DNA from: Planctomycetota bacterium
GTDB taxonomy: Bacteria; Planctomycetota; Planctomycetia; Pirellulales; Pirellulaceae
Assembly (NCBI GenBank): GCA_017303505.1
Contig: JAFLCP010000038.1
Coordinates: 1-55,198 of the forward strand
DNA: 55,198 nt
Direction of reading: 5' to 3'
The notes under the pieces are model-generated. The model did no database searches and was not told the origin of the DNA. It was given only the letters and a program-made list of their open reading frames with translations. The first letter of the stretch is position 1. Every line of letters begins with the position of its first letter. The position numbers and the translations under genes are program-made. This document shows positions 36,336-44,525 of this stretch, in pieces.

Positions 36336-38327
36336 ATGATGAAGATAATTCCCTATTTTGGCTTCGTTGGCCATTATGTGACGTTAGCGATTTTCGTCGT
36401 GGCTCCTCCGGCTCTGGTGGCCCAAGAGAAAAGGTGGGGAAAAACGTCGGATGGAAAATTCCAAGTTCAGCCACTTACCAGCGACACTCGTTTTCGCAAT
36501 ACGACATGGAACGAGTCGTACGAACGAGAATTTCAAGCACGAGTGGATTGGATTATCCGCCACACGGCTCGTCCCAAAGGCTACGGCGGAACGTTTTTCG
36601 AAAATGAAAAACGGGCCTACGGTTGGGCGATGCTTTCCGTATTGGGTGGCTATGAGAAAGAGGGGATCGCTTTTCTTGAGAGCGAAGATGCGGATGCAGC
36701 CCGTTGGCATCAAGGAACAGAAGGCATCGATTTTTTTCCTGCGTTTACGCTCAAACATCAAGTTCGCAAGTACTTCTATTTTGGTCCTTGGTTGACCCCG
36801 GCCTACAAAGAACGAATGTTCCGAGGCGCGAAAAAATTAACAGAAATCGATCCGCTGGGACGCCCTCATCCAGCTTTTAAGAACGCATCGGGGTGGGGCC
36901 CTGATGCAAAGAACTCTTGGGTCGATGTGCGTGAAACCGACAATCTCAAATTGATGCGTGAAACGTCTATCTTTCTATTTGCAGAAGAGACGGGCAACGA
37001 AAAAGTTCGCGACTTGTATCGCCAACGGATTCAGGAACAGATTGTGGCGATGTATTGGGTAGGTATGGGGGAATGGGATAGCGAAAACTATATGGGGCAT
37101 ACAGTCGCTCCGCTTGTGAATCTTTATGATTTCGCGCGTGATCCTGATGTAAAGTTGCTTGCTAAAGCGGCGCTCGATCGAGCCGCATTCAACTTAGCAA
37201 CAAAATATTGGCGGGGTGGTTACAACGGACCGTCGCGCCGCGATTACGGCCACCCTTATCCATTTGGCGGCAGCGCTGCGATGATCGCCTGGCTATGGTT
37301 CGGCGGCTCTCCACAAATGCCCACAGAGTTCGAATCGGACGAAGCGGAGTTTATTACCAGTGGTTATCGTCCACCGGCTGCGATTGTCGAATTCGCTCGC
37401 CGCAATTTTGCACGCCCTGCGACGCTGCTCTCGGTCAAGCCGGATGGTACGCCTTGGAAAAACCTTGAGCAGGTTCAGCCTCGCTTTTTTGAAACACAAT
37501 ACTATGGCACACATTTTCAATTCGGCACCCTCCGGCAAGGGACTGAAGCTCCGGATATCAACGGCTTCAAAATCCTGATTGAACATCCAAGTCGTGGAGC
37601 AGATACGATCATGGCCGCTCCATGTAGCGATCCATTGCTACTCGCCTCGCCACGATACACCGAGAACGTATTGGCCCCGCATAGCGCTGTGGGCCATTAT
37701 GATCAACAAGCGATTTATGTGACTGAAGAAAGTGACCATCCCTACCAGTTTCTAATCCCAAACGACGCCAAAGTCGAACACCGGCAAGAAATCACATTCG
37801 TTGATTGCGATCAAGTAACGTTAGCAATATGGCCATTGAATGTTACTCCATTTGCAGAGAATGAAGAGGCGACAGCCAAGATTCAATTCGATGTCAAATC
37901 GGATGGCACCAAAACACCTCGCTGGAATAACAGCCGCATCTTGACGGCTAAACGGAATGGTCCCGGTGCTTACGGTTTTGTCATTGAAATCGCCGATTCG
38001 AACCGCGAAGAGTTCAAAACTGCTGCCTTGAAAATCAAGCCCACCACCGACGAACTGGCTGTTCGTGGAGCGGTGAACTTCACCGGTACCAGCGGCAAGA
38101 GAATGCGGTTGCAGTGGGGCAATGTAGCGCATGCCGTTCGCGTATGGAACGATGGGCGTGAGCGTGATTGGAAATCGCCTCTCGAGTTGGCCTGCTACCA
38201 TTGCCTACCAGAGAATTTGGCGGAGCAGTCGTGGAAATTGGATGGCGTCATGAAAGTCAAAGCTGGTGGATACGAGTTTCATTGCCGAGTGGCGCAGGAT
38301 GGAAAAGTGAGCTATACGGATAAATGA
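36336..38327 (+). CDS. Exported protein of unknown function, possibly polysaccharide lyase-like
   Basis: A 663-residue protein with a signal peptide (about residues 1-29, ending LVAQ). I cannot name the family. The first ~330 residues are helical with repeated aromatic motifs (FFENEKRAYGWAML, GMGEWDSENYMGHT, LYDFARDPDVKLLAKAALD, RGGYNGPSRRDYG), reminiscent of an (alpha/alpha) toroid as in polysaccharide lyases and some glycosidases. The second half is beta-rich (HFQFGTLRQG, CDQVTLAIWPLNV, VRVWNDGRERDW), like the beta-sandwich that follows such toroids in heparinase-type lyases. Conserved His, Tyr, Arg and Asp in the first half could be catalytic. It stands alone on + and is divergent from the Prx-kinase gene. 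Confidence 0.7.
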   Translation: MMKIIPYFGFVGHYVTLAIFVVAPPALVAQEKRWGKTSDGKFQVQPLTSDTRFRNTTWNESYEREFQARVDWIIRHTARPKGYGGTFFENEKRAYGWAMLSVLGGYEKEGIAFLESEDADAARWHQGTEGIDFFPAFTLKHQVRKYFYFGPWLTPAYKERMFRGAKKLTEIDPLGRPHPAFKNASGWGPDAKNSWVDVRETDNLKLMRETSIFLFAEETGNEKVRDLYRQRIQEQIVAMYWVGMGEWDSENYMGHTVAPLVNLYDFARDPDVKLLAKAALDRAAFNLATKYWRGGYNGPSRRDYGHPYPFGGSAAMIAWLWFGGSPQMPTEFESDEAEFITSGYRPPAAIVEFARRNFARPATLLSVKPDGTPWKNLEQVQPRFFETQYYGTHFQFGTLRQGTEAPDINGFKILIEHPSRGADTIMAAPCSDPLLLASPRYTENVLAPHSAVGHYDQQAIYVTEESDHPYQFLIPNDAKVEHRQEITFVDCDQVTLAIWPLNVTPFAENEEATAKIQFDVKSDGTKTPRWNNSRILTAKRNGPGAYGFVIEIADSNREEFKTAALKIKPTTDELAVRGAVNFTGTSGKRMRLQWGNVAHAVRVWNDGRERDWKSPLELACYHCLPENLAEQSWKLDGVMKVKAGGYEFHCRVAQDGKVSYTDK

Positions 38328-38380
38328 TAATCGCAAAGCTGGGTCGCACGAGAAAGCCCTTGCTCGTCGTTCTGCAGGTC

Positions 38381-38418
38381 ACCTAGCCTCCGCTACGCTA
38401 CGGCTACGGGTTAAACGA
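38381..38418 (+). repeat. Copy of the CCTAGCC...TTAAACGA repeat
   Basis: CCTAGCCTCCGCTACGCTAC then GGCTACGGGTTAAACGA, 54 bases after the stop of the unknown 663-residue gene. It is the CTCCGCT-type variant shared with the copies at 2.5 kb. Confidence 0.8.
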
Positions 38419-38444
38419 CACGCAATAGAATTTGGCAATAAACG

Positions 38445-39434
38445 TTACTGTATAGAGACGCGGAATACATCTCGAAGCAGGCGTTCCTCGCCTTGCACCT
38501 CTTCAGCATACTTTCTTCCACGCAGTGCAATCTTTGAGCGTTCTAACGGATCGTTCCACAGCTTCTTGAGCGTTTGCGCTAGGGCCTCAACATCTTCTGC
38601 CGGAACGATAACGGCTTGACCGTCGGTCAGCACATCTTCGGCCCCTGGTCCTTGCGAGAGTATGACGCATCTCCAAGCGGCCATAGAAGAAAGATAAGTG
38701 CTGATGCCTGATGATGAGATATCCGTTTTGAAACGAGGTATGACAACGATGGCGGCTTCTTTGAGCCATTTCAAAAATGTCTCTTCCTTGCCATCGGTGT
38801 GATACTCAAGTTTCACGTTTGCTGGCAGATGATCGAACGATAGCTGTGTTCCATGCCGCTTCATCAAATCTTTGCCGGGAGTAAGTAACACGGCAGGCAC
38901 ATTCGCTTTCTCACACGCTTTGATGAATGTCCCCACATCGCGCAATGTTTGTCCAGCGCAGATCACATATTCGCCTGAGGCGGTATCTGCTTCATAGAGA
39001 TTGATTCCCAATTCCCAATCATTAACCTTAAATGGTACGTAGCAGATACGTTCCTTCCTCAAACCGAAGAGCTTCTCGTAATAGCTCGTATTGCGAAAAT
39101 AGAGCACAAATTGATCGACGCGTTTTAGCATCAAACGCTGATAGAATCGAAAGAGTTTGCGTTTCCAGTTTGTCGGACGACGGAGCAAAATGTCAACGGA
39201 AACCAACTTGAATCGCTTCCAAAAGAAAATCGTTCGCAGCAAGCAGAGTTTATACAAGCGAGCGTGAGCAATATTGAGAATGACAATATCTTGTTTGCCA
39301 GCGTTCCAAAAAATTTGCCACACGGACAAAACTTGGCTGGGATCATCGACATCGATCAGCTCAAACTCACCGGAGGCTTCGACGATAGGCTTAAATCTCT
39401 GGAAATTGCTGTAGATGCGGCGTTTGGCTTGCAT
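38445..39434 (-). CDS. Glycosyltransferase (GT4-like)
   Basis: A 329-residue GT-B fold glycosyltransferase. The C-terminal half shows the GT4 pattern: YVICAGQTLRDVGTFIKACE (donor-domain start), VVIPRFKTDISSSGISTYL (nucleotide-sugar loop with SSGIST in place of the usual E-x7-E), SQGPGAEDVL and a closing helix RSKIALRGRKYAEEV. The N-terminal half is basic and contains ILNIAHARLYKLCLL, typical of the acceptor domain. I take ATG 39434, with AAGGA 5 bases upstream, over the longer GTG frame. Acceptor and sugar are unknown; it is not adjacent to the 47-53 kb polysaccharide operon. Confidence 0.8.
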   Translation of the reverse strand: MQAKRRIYSNFQRFKPIVEASGEFELIDVDDPSQVLSVWQIFWNAGKQDIVILNIAHARLYKLCLLRTIFFWKRFKLVSVDILLRRPTNWKRKLFRFYQRLMLKRVDQFVLYFRNTSYYEKLFGLRKERICYVPFKVNDWELGINLYEADTASGEYVICAGQTLRDVGTFIKACEKANVPAVLLTPGKDLMKRHGTQLSFDHLPANVKLEYHTDGKEETFLKWLKEAAIVVIPRFKTDISSSGISTYLSSMAAWRCVILSQGPGAEDVLTDGQAVIVPAEDVEALAQTLKKLWNDPLERSKIALRGRKYAEEVQGEERLLRDVFRVSIQ

Positions 39435-39577
39435 GATCCTTCCCTCGGCACAACCGCTCACCAACCGGGTGCGTCCTATTGTGATTGCTCGTCAATGCGT
39501 TTCTAATTTCTGTGCGTTACTAATGTTGGGCAGCATATCGCGTGCAGCAAATTGGGGCAATAAGAGAGTTCGGTGAG

Positions 39578-40084
39578 ATGCGAGAACGGTATCTAACGAC
39601 ACTATTTTGGATTCCGCCGCTTCTGGTTCTTGGAATATTTGAACTCTTCTTAGGGCATCGCCACGATTATTCGGGGCACTACCTCGCTGGTTATGGAGCC
39701 ACTTTCATCGCTGCCATGCTAGGGATTCGAATGGCTCAGGGAAAAATGGTAGAGCGACACCTGCCTTTACTGATCATTCCTTTTTGTTTGCTGTGCATCT
39801 TGGGGGGAATCATCACCGAATCCACGATCTTTCGCTTAGCAAAATTTGATGAAGTCGATTTTTTCAATCAGAGCCTGGGAGCGGTGTTGGCGATGATGGT
39901 CGTCCAACAATTTGTATCGCTGTTGCTGGACGTGGAAACTCCAACGAATCCACACGACATAAGCGGGCCGATCATTGCGTCGAGTACAGCCAGTGCATCA
40001 AAAGAAAACATGCGTTGGTGTGACGGAGGGATCATCCTGGGTGTCATCTATTTGGGGATCGGAGGGGTGCTTGCGTTCGCTTAA
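39578..40084 (+). CDS. Small integral membrane protein, first of a coupled three-gene operon
   Basis: About 168 residues with four predicted membrane helices (TLFWIPPLLVLGIFELFL; HYLAGYGATFIAAMLGIRM; LPLLIIPFCLLCILGGII; and a last one IILGVIYLGIGGVLAFA), plus a loop QSLGAVLAMMVVQQFVSLLL. No family recognised. Start could be GTG 39542 or ATG 39578; I prefer the ATG because the GTG has no ribosome site. Its end overlaps the next frame (TTG 40071) by 14 bases, so the two are coupled. It may form a membrane complex with the next product. Confidence 0.65.
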   Translation: MRERYLTTLFWIPPLLVLGIFELFLGHRHDYSGHYLAGYGATFIAAMLGIRMAQGKMVERHLPLLIIPFCLLCILGGIITESTIFRLAKFDEVDFFNQSLGAVLAMMVVQQFVSLLLDVETPTNPHDISGPIIASSTASASKENMRWCDGGIILGVIYLGIGGVLAFA

Positions 40085-40487
40085 CCTTCTGGCACTAGGT
40101 CTACTCTTTGTTGCACTGTGTATCGGCAACTTGATGATCACGGCCGATCGGTCGTTAATTCCTCGATCGCTCGATGCGGCTGTTTTGCATACCGAGATTA
40201 AACGCGAGAAACATCCTGGCTTGGATGATGTTCACTTCATTAAATTATCCGATGGGCAAACCCTGCACGTCGATAAAACACTTGCTGAGCAATTAGAAGT
40301 AGGCATGCGAATTCGGAAAGTTGCCTGGCAGCGTGAACTAATCGCCGGAGAGGGGAAGATCCTGCTCGAATACTCGAAAGACTTTAGCGGTATGTTGTGG
40401 GCGATGCCACTTTGCATTCTCGTGGCTTTTGCGGCAATAATCTGGCCAATTCTCTGGCAATTTCTTTCGAAAGAAACGCTGCAATGA
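40071..40487 (+). CDS. Small membrane protein, second of the coupled operon
   Basis: A 138-residue frame starting at TTG 40071, where GGAGGGG lies 3 bases upstream; earlier in-frame starts fall inside the preceding gene. It has a signal-anchor (LNLLALGLLFVALCIGNLM) and a C-terminal membrane helix (MPLCILVAFAAIIWPILWQF) enclosing an extracytoplasmic domain of about 85 residues (RSLIPRSLDAAVLHTEIKRE, VHFIKLSDGQTLHVDKTLAE). The domain is beta-rich and unknown. It overlaps the upstream gene by 14 bases and the downstream gene by 4 (ATGA), so all three genes are tightly coupled. Confidence 0.65.
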   Translation: MRSLNLLALGLLFVALCIGNLMITADRSLIPRSLDAAVLHTEIKREKHPGLDDVHFIKLSDGQTLHVDKTLAEQLEVGMRIRKVAWQRELIAGEGKILLEYSKDFSGMLWAMPLCILVAFAAIIWPILWQFLSKETLQ

Positions 40488-41488
40488 CTTGGTTTACTGA
40501 CCTAACGGGTTGCATTGAAGAAAGTCCCGAACAAGTGCGACAAGATCTGCATGTCACCGGCCCTTGGCTCAACTCCCACCGAAATGGAAAGCGTTGGCAT
40601 TTTGGAACCTTACGTGTACCAACGTTAGCCGAGCTCCGAAAAGAAGTCGAAGCTCTAACTTGCCCAACTAGCCCTATTTCGTTTTCAGAACATGTCGGAG
40701 ACGTTCAATCGCTGCATTTGCAAGAGTCGAATGCACACGCAACCTTTCAAGTCGCCTCGCAATTCAATCTATTGGAGATGCTCTCTCCGAACGTAGTACC
40801 GGAACAAGGCGTTGGAATTTATGAAAACGATCCAACACAGGGTCCTGCTTGTGCAATCGCGGCAGGTGCGGGAACCATTTACCGCAACTACTTCGTTACG
40901 CTGAATTCTCAGTTAGGCCAAACTACAGAATGTCAGATCGATTGCGTAGACGAACTCGCCAAATGGTTTCGAAATGCGGATCGCAAACTCTGGTCGATGC
41001 GCAATGGTTACCTCTTCCCAACCGAACAGGGACTGGGAATTATCAACTCAGAACTGACCAAACTAGATGAGAAGGAACGGAATCACGTTCGCGGATTGCT
41101 GCGAATCGGAATTCAGGAAAACACACAAGTTACGCTCGGCAATTCAACTCACTGTGTGACCCAAGTATTGTGCTCTGCTGTTCCAGTCGCCTACTCGCGA
41201 TTTGCGGTTGAGGATTGGGAACCGCTGGGACGTCTGATTTTGGAAGCAACGTATGAAGCCACGTTTTGTGTTGCCCAGTTGCAAGCCGCATCCCGCGGTA
41301 ATCCCAACTTATATTTGACACTCGTGGGTGGTGGCGCATTTGGAAACCGTAGCGAGTGGATTACAGAGGCCATTGAGCGTTCGCTGGGACTTTTTCAATC
41401 GTCTGGCTTGCATATTAAGTTGGTCAGCTTTGGTCGATCGCGTCCAGAAATTGCCGCGCTCGTGAAAAAACAGGCACGTTTTAGGTGA
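40484..41488 (+). CDS. Conserved protein with macrodomain-like motif (TQGPACA / GGGAFGN)
   Basis: A 334-residue cytoplasmic protein starting at ATG 40484, overlapping the previous stop as ATGA. The middle holds a strongly conserved set of motifs I associate with a widespread uncharacterised family: QFNLLEM, GVGIYENDPTQGPACAIAAG, GTIYRNYFV, GLLRIGIQENTQVTL, VTQVLCSAVPVAYS, LILEATYEATF and LTLVGGGAFGNRSEWI. The last resembles the GGGAFGN-type loop of macrodomain/PARG-like ADP-ribose hydrolases, so binding of ADP-ribose or a related nucleotide is a reasonable inference; no catalysis is shown. The partners are two small membrane proteins in the same operon, an unusual pairing. Confidence 0.7.
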   Translation: MTWFTDLTGCIEESPEQVRQDLHVTGPWLNSHRNGKRWHFGTLRVPTLAELRKEVEALTCPTSPISFSEHVGDVQSLHLQESNAHATFQVASQFNLLEMLSPNVVPEQGVGIYENDPTQGPACAIAAGAGTIYRNYFVTLNSQLGQTTECQIDCVDELAKWFRNADRKLWSMRNGYLFPTEQGLGIINSELTKLDEKERNHVRGLLRIGIQENTQVTLGNSTHCVTQVLCSAVPVAYSRFAVEDWEPLGRLILEATYEATFCVAQLQAASRGNPNLYLTLVGGGAFGNRSEWITEAIERSLGLFQSSGLHIKLVSFGRSRPEIAALVKKQARFR

Positions 41489-41779
41489 ACTTCCGTAGCC
41501 CCGGATCGTACGTAGGTAGATCTTTTCGGACTTTTTTTGCAAATTCAGCCTCTTCGCTGCAAGATTTCTCGCGTTGATTACATCTTTTAAAGAGCCGAAG
41601 AGGACGGGAATATTTCTGTGCACCGAAACAAGCTTTGTTGACACCAAGTAGTGGTAACTGCCACAATACGTATGCCGATGAACGAACGTATGCCACGCCC
41701 TTTTGACTCTTTAGAAAGTGGCACACCGTTGCTGTGGATAAATTTAGGGCCGAATGTTTTTTGAAAAAGGAATTGCGCA

Positions 41780-43525
41780 ATGATCCGTAGACTGTTTCTG
41801 GGTTTGTCTTTGTCGGTAGGATCGTTGATGCCGTTAACGGCCACGAATTTAATGGCGTTCGAGACAACAGCGGCATCTGTGACGATCGCGACTCATAAAC
41901 AGATGAAGGTCTTCCACCCAAAACATCCTTCGCTTCAAGTGAACCTGCAAACGTTCTGCATTGACGGACAGGGAAATATTGTCACGGCCCTCGCAACGGA
42001 AGGCGCGATTGTCAACAGCGAACAGATCTCGGGGCTAGTCCTTTTCTATTCCCCCCAATTTGAAATCGTTAAAGAAATAAAGCTGGACTTTGCTCCAACC
42101 GCTTTGAACTTCGATAACGATGGCACGCTCTATGCCGCAGGAAATGGTTACGTCGCGAAGATATCAAGCGATGGAAAAGTCGTGAAGAAGAGCGCCACTC
42201 CCAACTTGTTGAACGGTGATGATGTTCGCTTGAAAGCCAAGAAGAAATTGGAAGCGGAACGCGAACAAATGTCGGCCAGTTACAAGAACCAAATCGACAT
42301 GATCGATAAAGCTCTGGAAATCAAAAAGAACGGCGACAAGAAAACCGAAAAAACTGCAGACGAAAAGAAGCCTGCTGAAGGTACAGAAGAAAACACCGAA
42401 GAGCAGGTTGCCGAAGATGAAGGCAACGCACAATACATTGAACAGCTAGCGCAAATCTCGCAAGAAGAACTAGAGAACATGCGCAAGTCGTACAATGAGT
42501 ACCTGAAACAGTTCAATGTGGATCAACCGATCGGCGATACCGAAGTTGAATCAGCCATCGCCAGCATGGGCCAAGTGCGATCGATTGCCATTGGCGAAGA
42601 AGATGTGTTTGTAACCTGCCCTGCCAATCTCGGATACGGTTACGACATTTACCGAGTGAGCAAAGAACTCGACGAACCACGAGTGGTTGTTAAAAATGTC
42701 TCGGGTTGCTGCGGCCAAATGGATATTCAAGCCAAAGGCAAACAGTTGTATGTCGCCGAAAACACCAAGTTCCGCGTTGGGGTATATAATCAGAAGGGGA
42801 AGTTAACATCCAAGTTTGGCTCGCAGGATCGAACCGGTAAAACTGGATTCGGCAGTTGCTGCAATCCGATGAATATCCGCTGCTGCGATAACGGTGATGT
42901 ACTCACGGCTGAATCGAGCATTGGAACCATCAAACGCTATGATGCAGCAGGTAATTTGGTCGCGACCATTGGAAAAGCCAAAATCGGTGGCGGTTGCAAA
43001 CATGTTGCCATCGGCCATGATCCGAAGTTGGACCGCTATTACATGATGTACCAAGACGAAGCTGCCATCTGCGTACTCGTAAATCAATCCGAGTTTCCCG
43101 GTGAGACCGAAGATGAAAAACTAGCTCGTGAAGCGGCTGAAGGCTTGGGCAAAAAGGTGATGGGAGCTTGGGAACTCGCCGAAACAAAGCCAACGGAACC
43201 CAAACAAGACGAAGAAGCTGCCAGCGTCAATGGACAACCGGTTACCATGGTGGACCTATACGGCTTCAAGAAAATTACTTTCAAGGCTGAGAACAAAGCG
43301 AGTGTCGTTTCAGGTGGTCGCTTTCAGATTTTCGGTGAAGGAACCGAATGGATCCCCGTAGCTCAAGATGGCTCCAAGCTGACCATGTCCTTGCTGAATG
43401 ATCAGGTTGAAACATTGAAGCTAGTTGCCGAATTTGTGTCTGATGATGAAGTAAAGTTCGGCTTGGAATTTGGTCGAGGAACACCAACACAACCTTTGGG
43501 CAATTTCAAACGCGTCAAAGAGTAA
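41780..43525 (+). CDS. Exported NHL-like propeller protein with charged coiled-coil insertion
   Basis: A 581-residue protein with a signal peptide (about 1-27). NHL/WD-type strands (TFCIDGQGNIVTALATEGAI, LNFDNDGTLYAAGNGYVAKI, MDIQAKGKQLYVAEN) form a propeller. Between the early and later blades sits a highly charged region (about residues 150-245) rich in Lys and Glu (KKKLEAEREQ, KKNGDKKTEKTADEKKPAEG, QISQEELENMRKSYN), predicted coiled coil. Cysteine pairs occur in the later blades: SGCCGQM, GSCCNPMNIRCC and GGGCKHV. The last ~100 residues are a separate beta domain (VDLYGFKKITFKAE...). AAAGGA before ATG 41780 is a good ribosome site. It starts the unit leading to the PhnD-like and PQQ frames. 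Confidence 0.75.
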   Translation: MIRRLFLGLSLSVGSLMPLTATNLMAFETTAASVTIATHKQMKVFHPKHPSLQVNLQTFCIDGQGNIVTALATEGAIVNSEQISGLVLFYSPQFEIVKEIKLDFAPTALNFDNDGTLYAAGNGYVAKISSDGKVVKKSATPNLLNGDDVRLKAKKKLEAEREQMSASYKNQIDMIDKALEIKKNGDKKTEKTADEKKPAEGTEENTEEQVAEDEGNAQYIEQLAQISQEELENMRKSYNEYLKQFNVDQPIGDTEVESAIASMGQVRSIAIGEEDVFVTCPANLGYGYDIYRVSKELDEPRVVVKNVSGCCGQMDIQAKGKQLYVAENTKFRVGVYNQKGKLTSKFGSQDRTGKTGFGSCCNPMNIRCCDNGDVLTAESSIGTIKRYDAAGNLVATIGKAKIGGGCKHVAIGHDPKLDRYYMMYQDEAAICVLVNQSEFPGETEDEKLAREAAEGLGKKVMGAWELAETKPTEPKQDEEAASVNGQPVTMVDLYGFKKITFKAENKASVVSGGRFQIFGEGTEWIPVAQDGSKLTMSLLNDQVETLKLVAEFVSDDEVKFGLEFGRGTPTQPLGNFKRVKE

Positions 43526-43593
43526 ATGGTTGTTTTGAGATGCTTTGGATTGTTTGTTGAATTCGAATCTTTTTGAAATCGAGTCAGTAAATC

Positions 43594-44484
43594 ATGGATC
43601 GTCGCTCCTTCGTCGCCGGTATCGGAAGTCTGCCTTTTCTGTATGCAGGAAGTCAAGTTTTAGCTAACGCTAATGCTACGGACGAAGGATTGACGCTGGT
43701 CATCATGGATCCCATGTCGGCTCCCTTGGCTTGTGCTTGTGTTCAAGGCTACGCGCAACGCAAGTACGAGTTCCTAGGGAAGTTTCTCGAACAACAACTT
43801 GGAACCAAAGTGAACGTTTACTGGTCCGGCGCTCTTAGTTCTGCTATGGAGGAGTCAAAAGGAAGGGCGGATATTGTGATCGGTAAACGGAGCGTTGTAG
43901 TTGCCGACGGCCTAGAGTCCAAGCTTCCCTTGTCACCTATTGCAGATCTAACAGGCAAAGATGGAAAGACAATTCAGTGGGGACTGGTTGTTGTTCGAAA
44001 AGATGATGCTGCCAAAAAGCTAGAAGACCTTGCCGGTTACCAAATTCTGTTCGGCAAGAAGGAATGCGATGAAAAATATGCCGCCCCCAAACAGCTTTTC
44101 GCAGCTAAAAAAGTTGCGATTGCCGAAAAAGAAGAATGCGTTGGAGCCTGCAGCGAAGCAGTAACCAATTTGATTGATATGGAACCAGGCACTAAAGCTG
44201 CAGCGGTTATTTCCAGTTATGCCAAACCTCTGTTGGAAGGCTGTGGTACGATTCAAAAAGGTGACGTCCGCGTCGTGGGCGAAACGGAAAAGGTTCCTTT
44301 CATCACCGCGTTTGTGAATACTTCACTCTCGGAAGAATTGCGCAATAAAATTGCCGTCGCTTTGCTTAACGTGAAGTCGGAGCCAGCTTTGTTAACGGTT
44401 TTGGAAACTCGCGACGGCTTCGTGTCGCTTTCTGATTCCGCCTCAGACAAATCGGAACAGCCCGTCACTGCAAAAAAAAACTGA
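43594..44484 (+). CDS. PhnD-like periplasmic substrate-binding protein, possibly fused to the next frame
   Basis: A 296-residue binding protein of the PhnD/SsuA group with a Tat-like signal (MDRRSFVAGIGSLPFLYAG). Family features are the opening beta strand (LTLVIMDPMSAPLACACVQG), VYWSGALSSAMEESKGRADI, WGLVVVRKDDAAKKLEDLAG and the ITAFVNTSLSEELRNKI segment. A Cys pair (LACACV) and others (KKECDEK, EECVGACSE) are unusual. The frame ends in a Lys run coded by nine A residues, AAA AAA AAC TGA, and the next frame continues without its own start (see the slippery site). No ABC transporter partner is nearby, which suggests a sensory or scaffold role. It follows the NHL-like protein by 68 bases. Confidence 0.75.
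   Translation: MDRRSFVAGIGSLPFLYAGSQVLANANATDEGLTLVIMDPMSAPLACACVQGYAQRKYEFLGKFLEQQLGTKVNVYWSGALSSAMEESKGRADIVIGKRSVVVADGLESKLPLSPIADLTGKDGKTIQWGLVVVRKDDAAKKLEDLAGYQILFGKKECDEKYAAPKQLFAAKKVAIAEKEECVGACSEAVTNLIDMEPGTKAAAVISSYAKPLLEGCGTIQKGDVRVVGETEKVPFITAFVNTSLSEELRNKIAVALLNVKSEPALLTVLETRDGFVSLSDSASDKSEQPVTAKKN
44472..44484 (+). other. Candidate -1 frameshift site (A9 run, A AAA AAC, then TGA)
   Basis: Nine A residues at 44472-44480 followed by C and the stop TGA (44482-44484). In the binding-protein frame the heptamer reads A AAA AAC, the classic X XXY YYZ slippery sequence, directly before the stop. After a -1 slip, reading goes AAA CTG AGC AAT GAT TGG CCC and straight into the PQQ frame. 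Whether it is a programmed shift, slippage during transcription, a mutation or a sequencing error in a homopolymer cannot be told from one sequence. Confidence 0.6.
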
Positions 44485-44525
44485 GCAATGATTGGCCCGG
44501 TTGGCGCGGAGCTCAGCGCGATGGC

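Noticed and set aside
41481-41921. 146-codon minus-strand frame
   Set aside because: Overlaps the start of the well-supported NHL-like gene on the other strand and has no recognisable domain or start site.
44488-44525. ATG at 44488 or 44521 as start of the PQQ gene
   Set aside because: Both are in a different frame from the PQQ reading frame.
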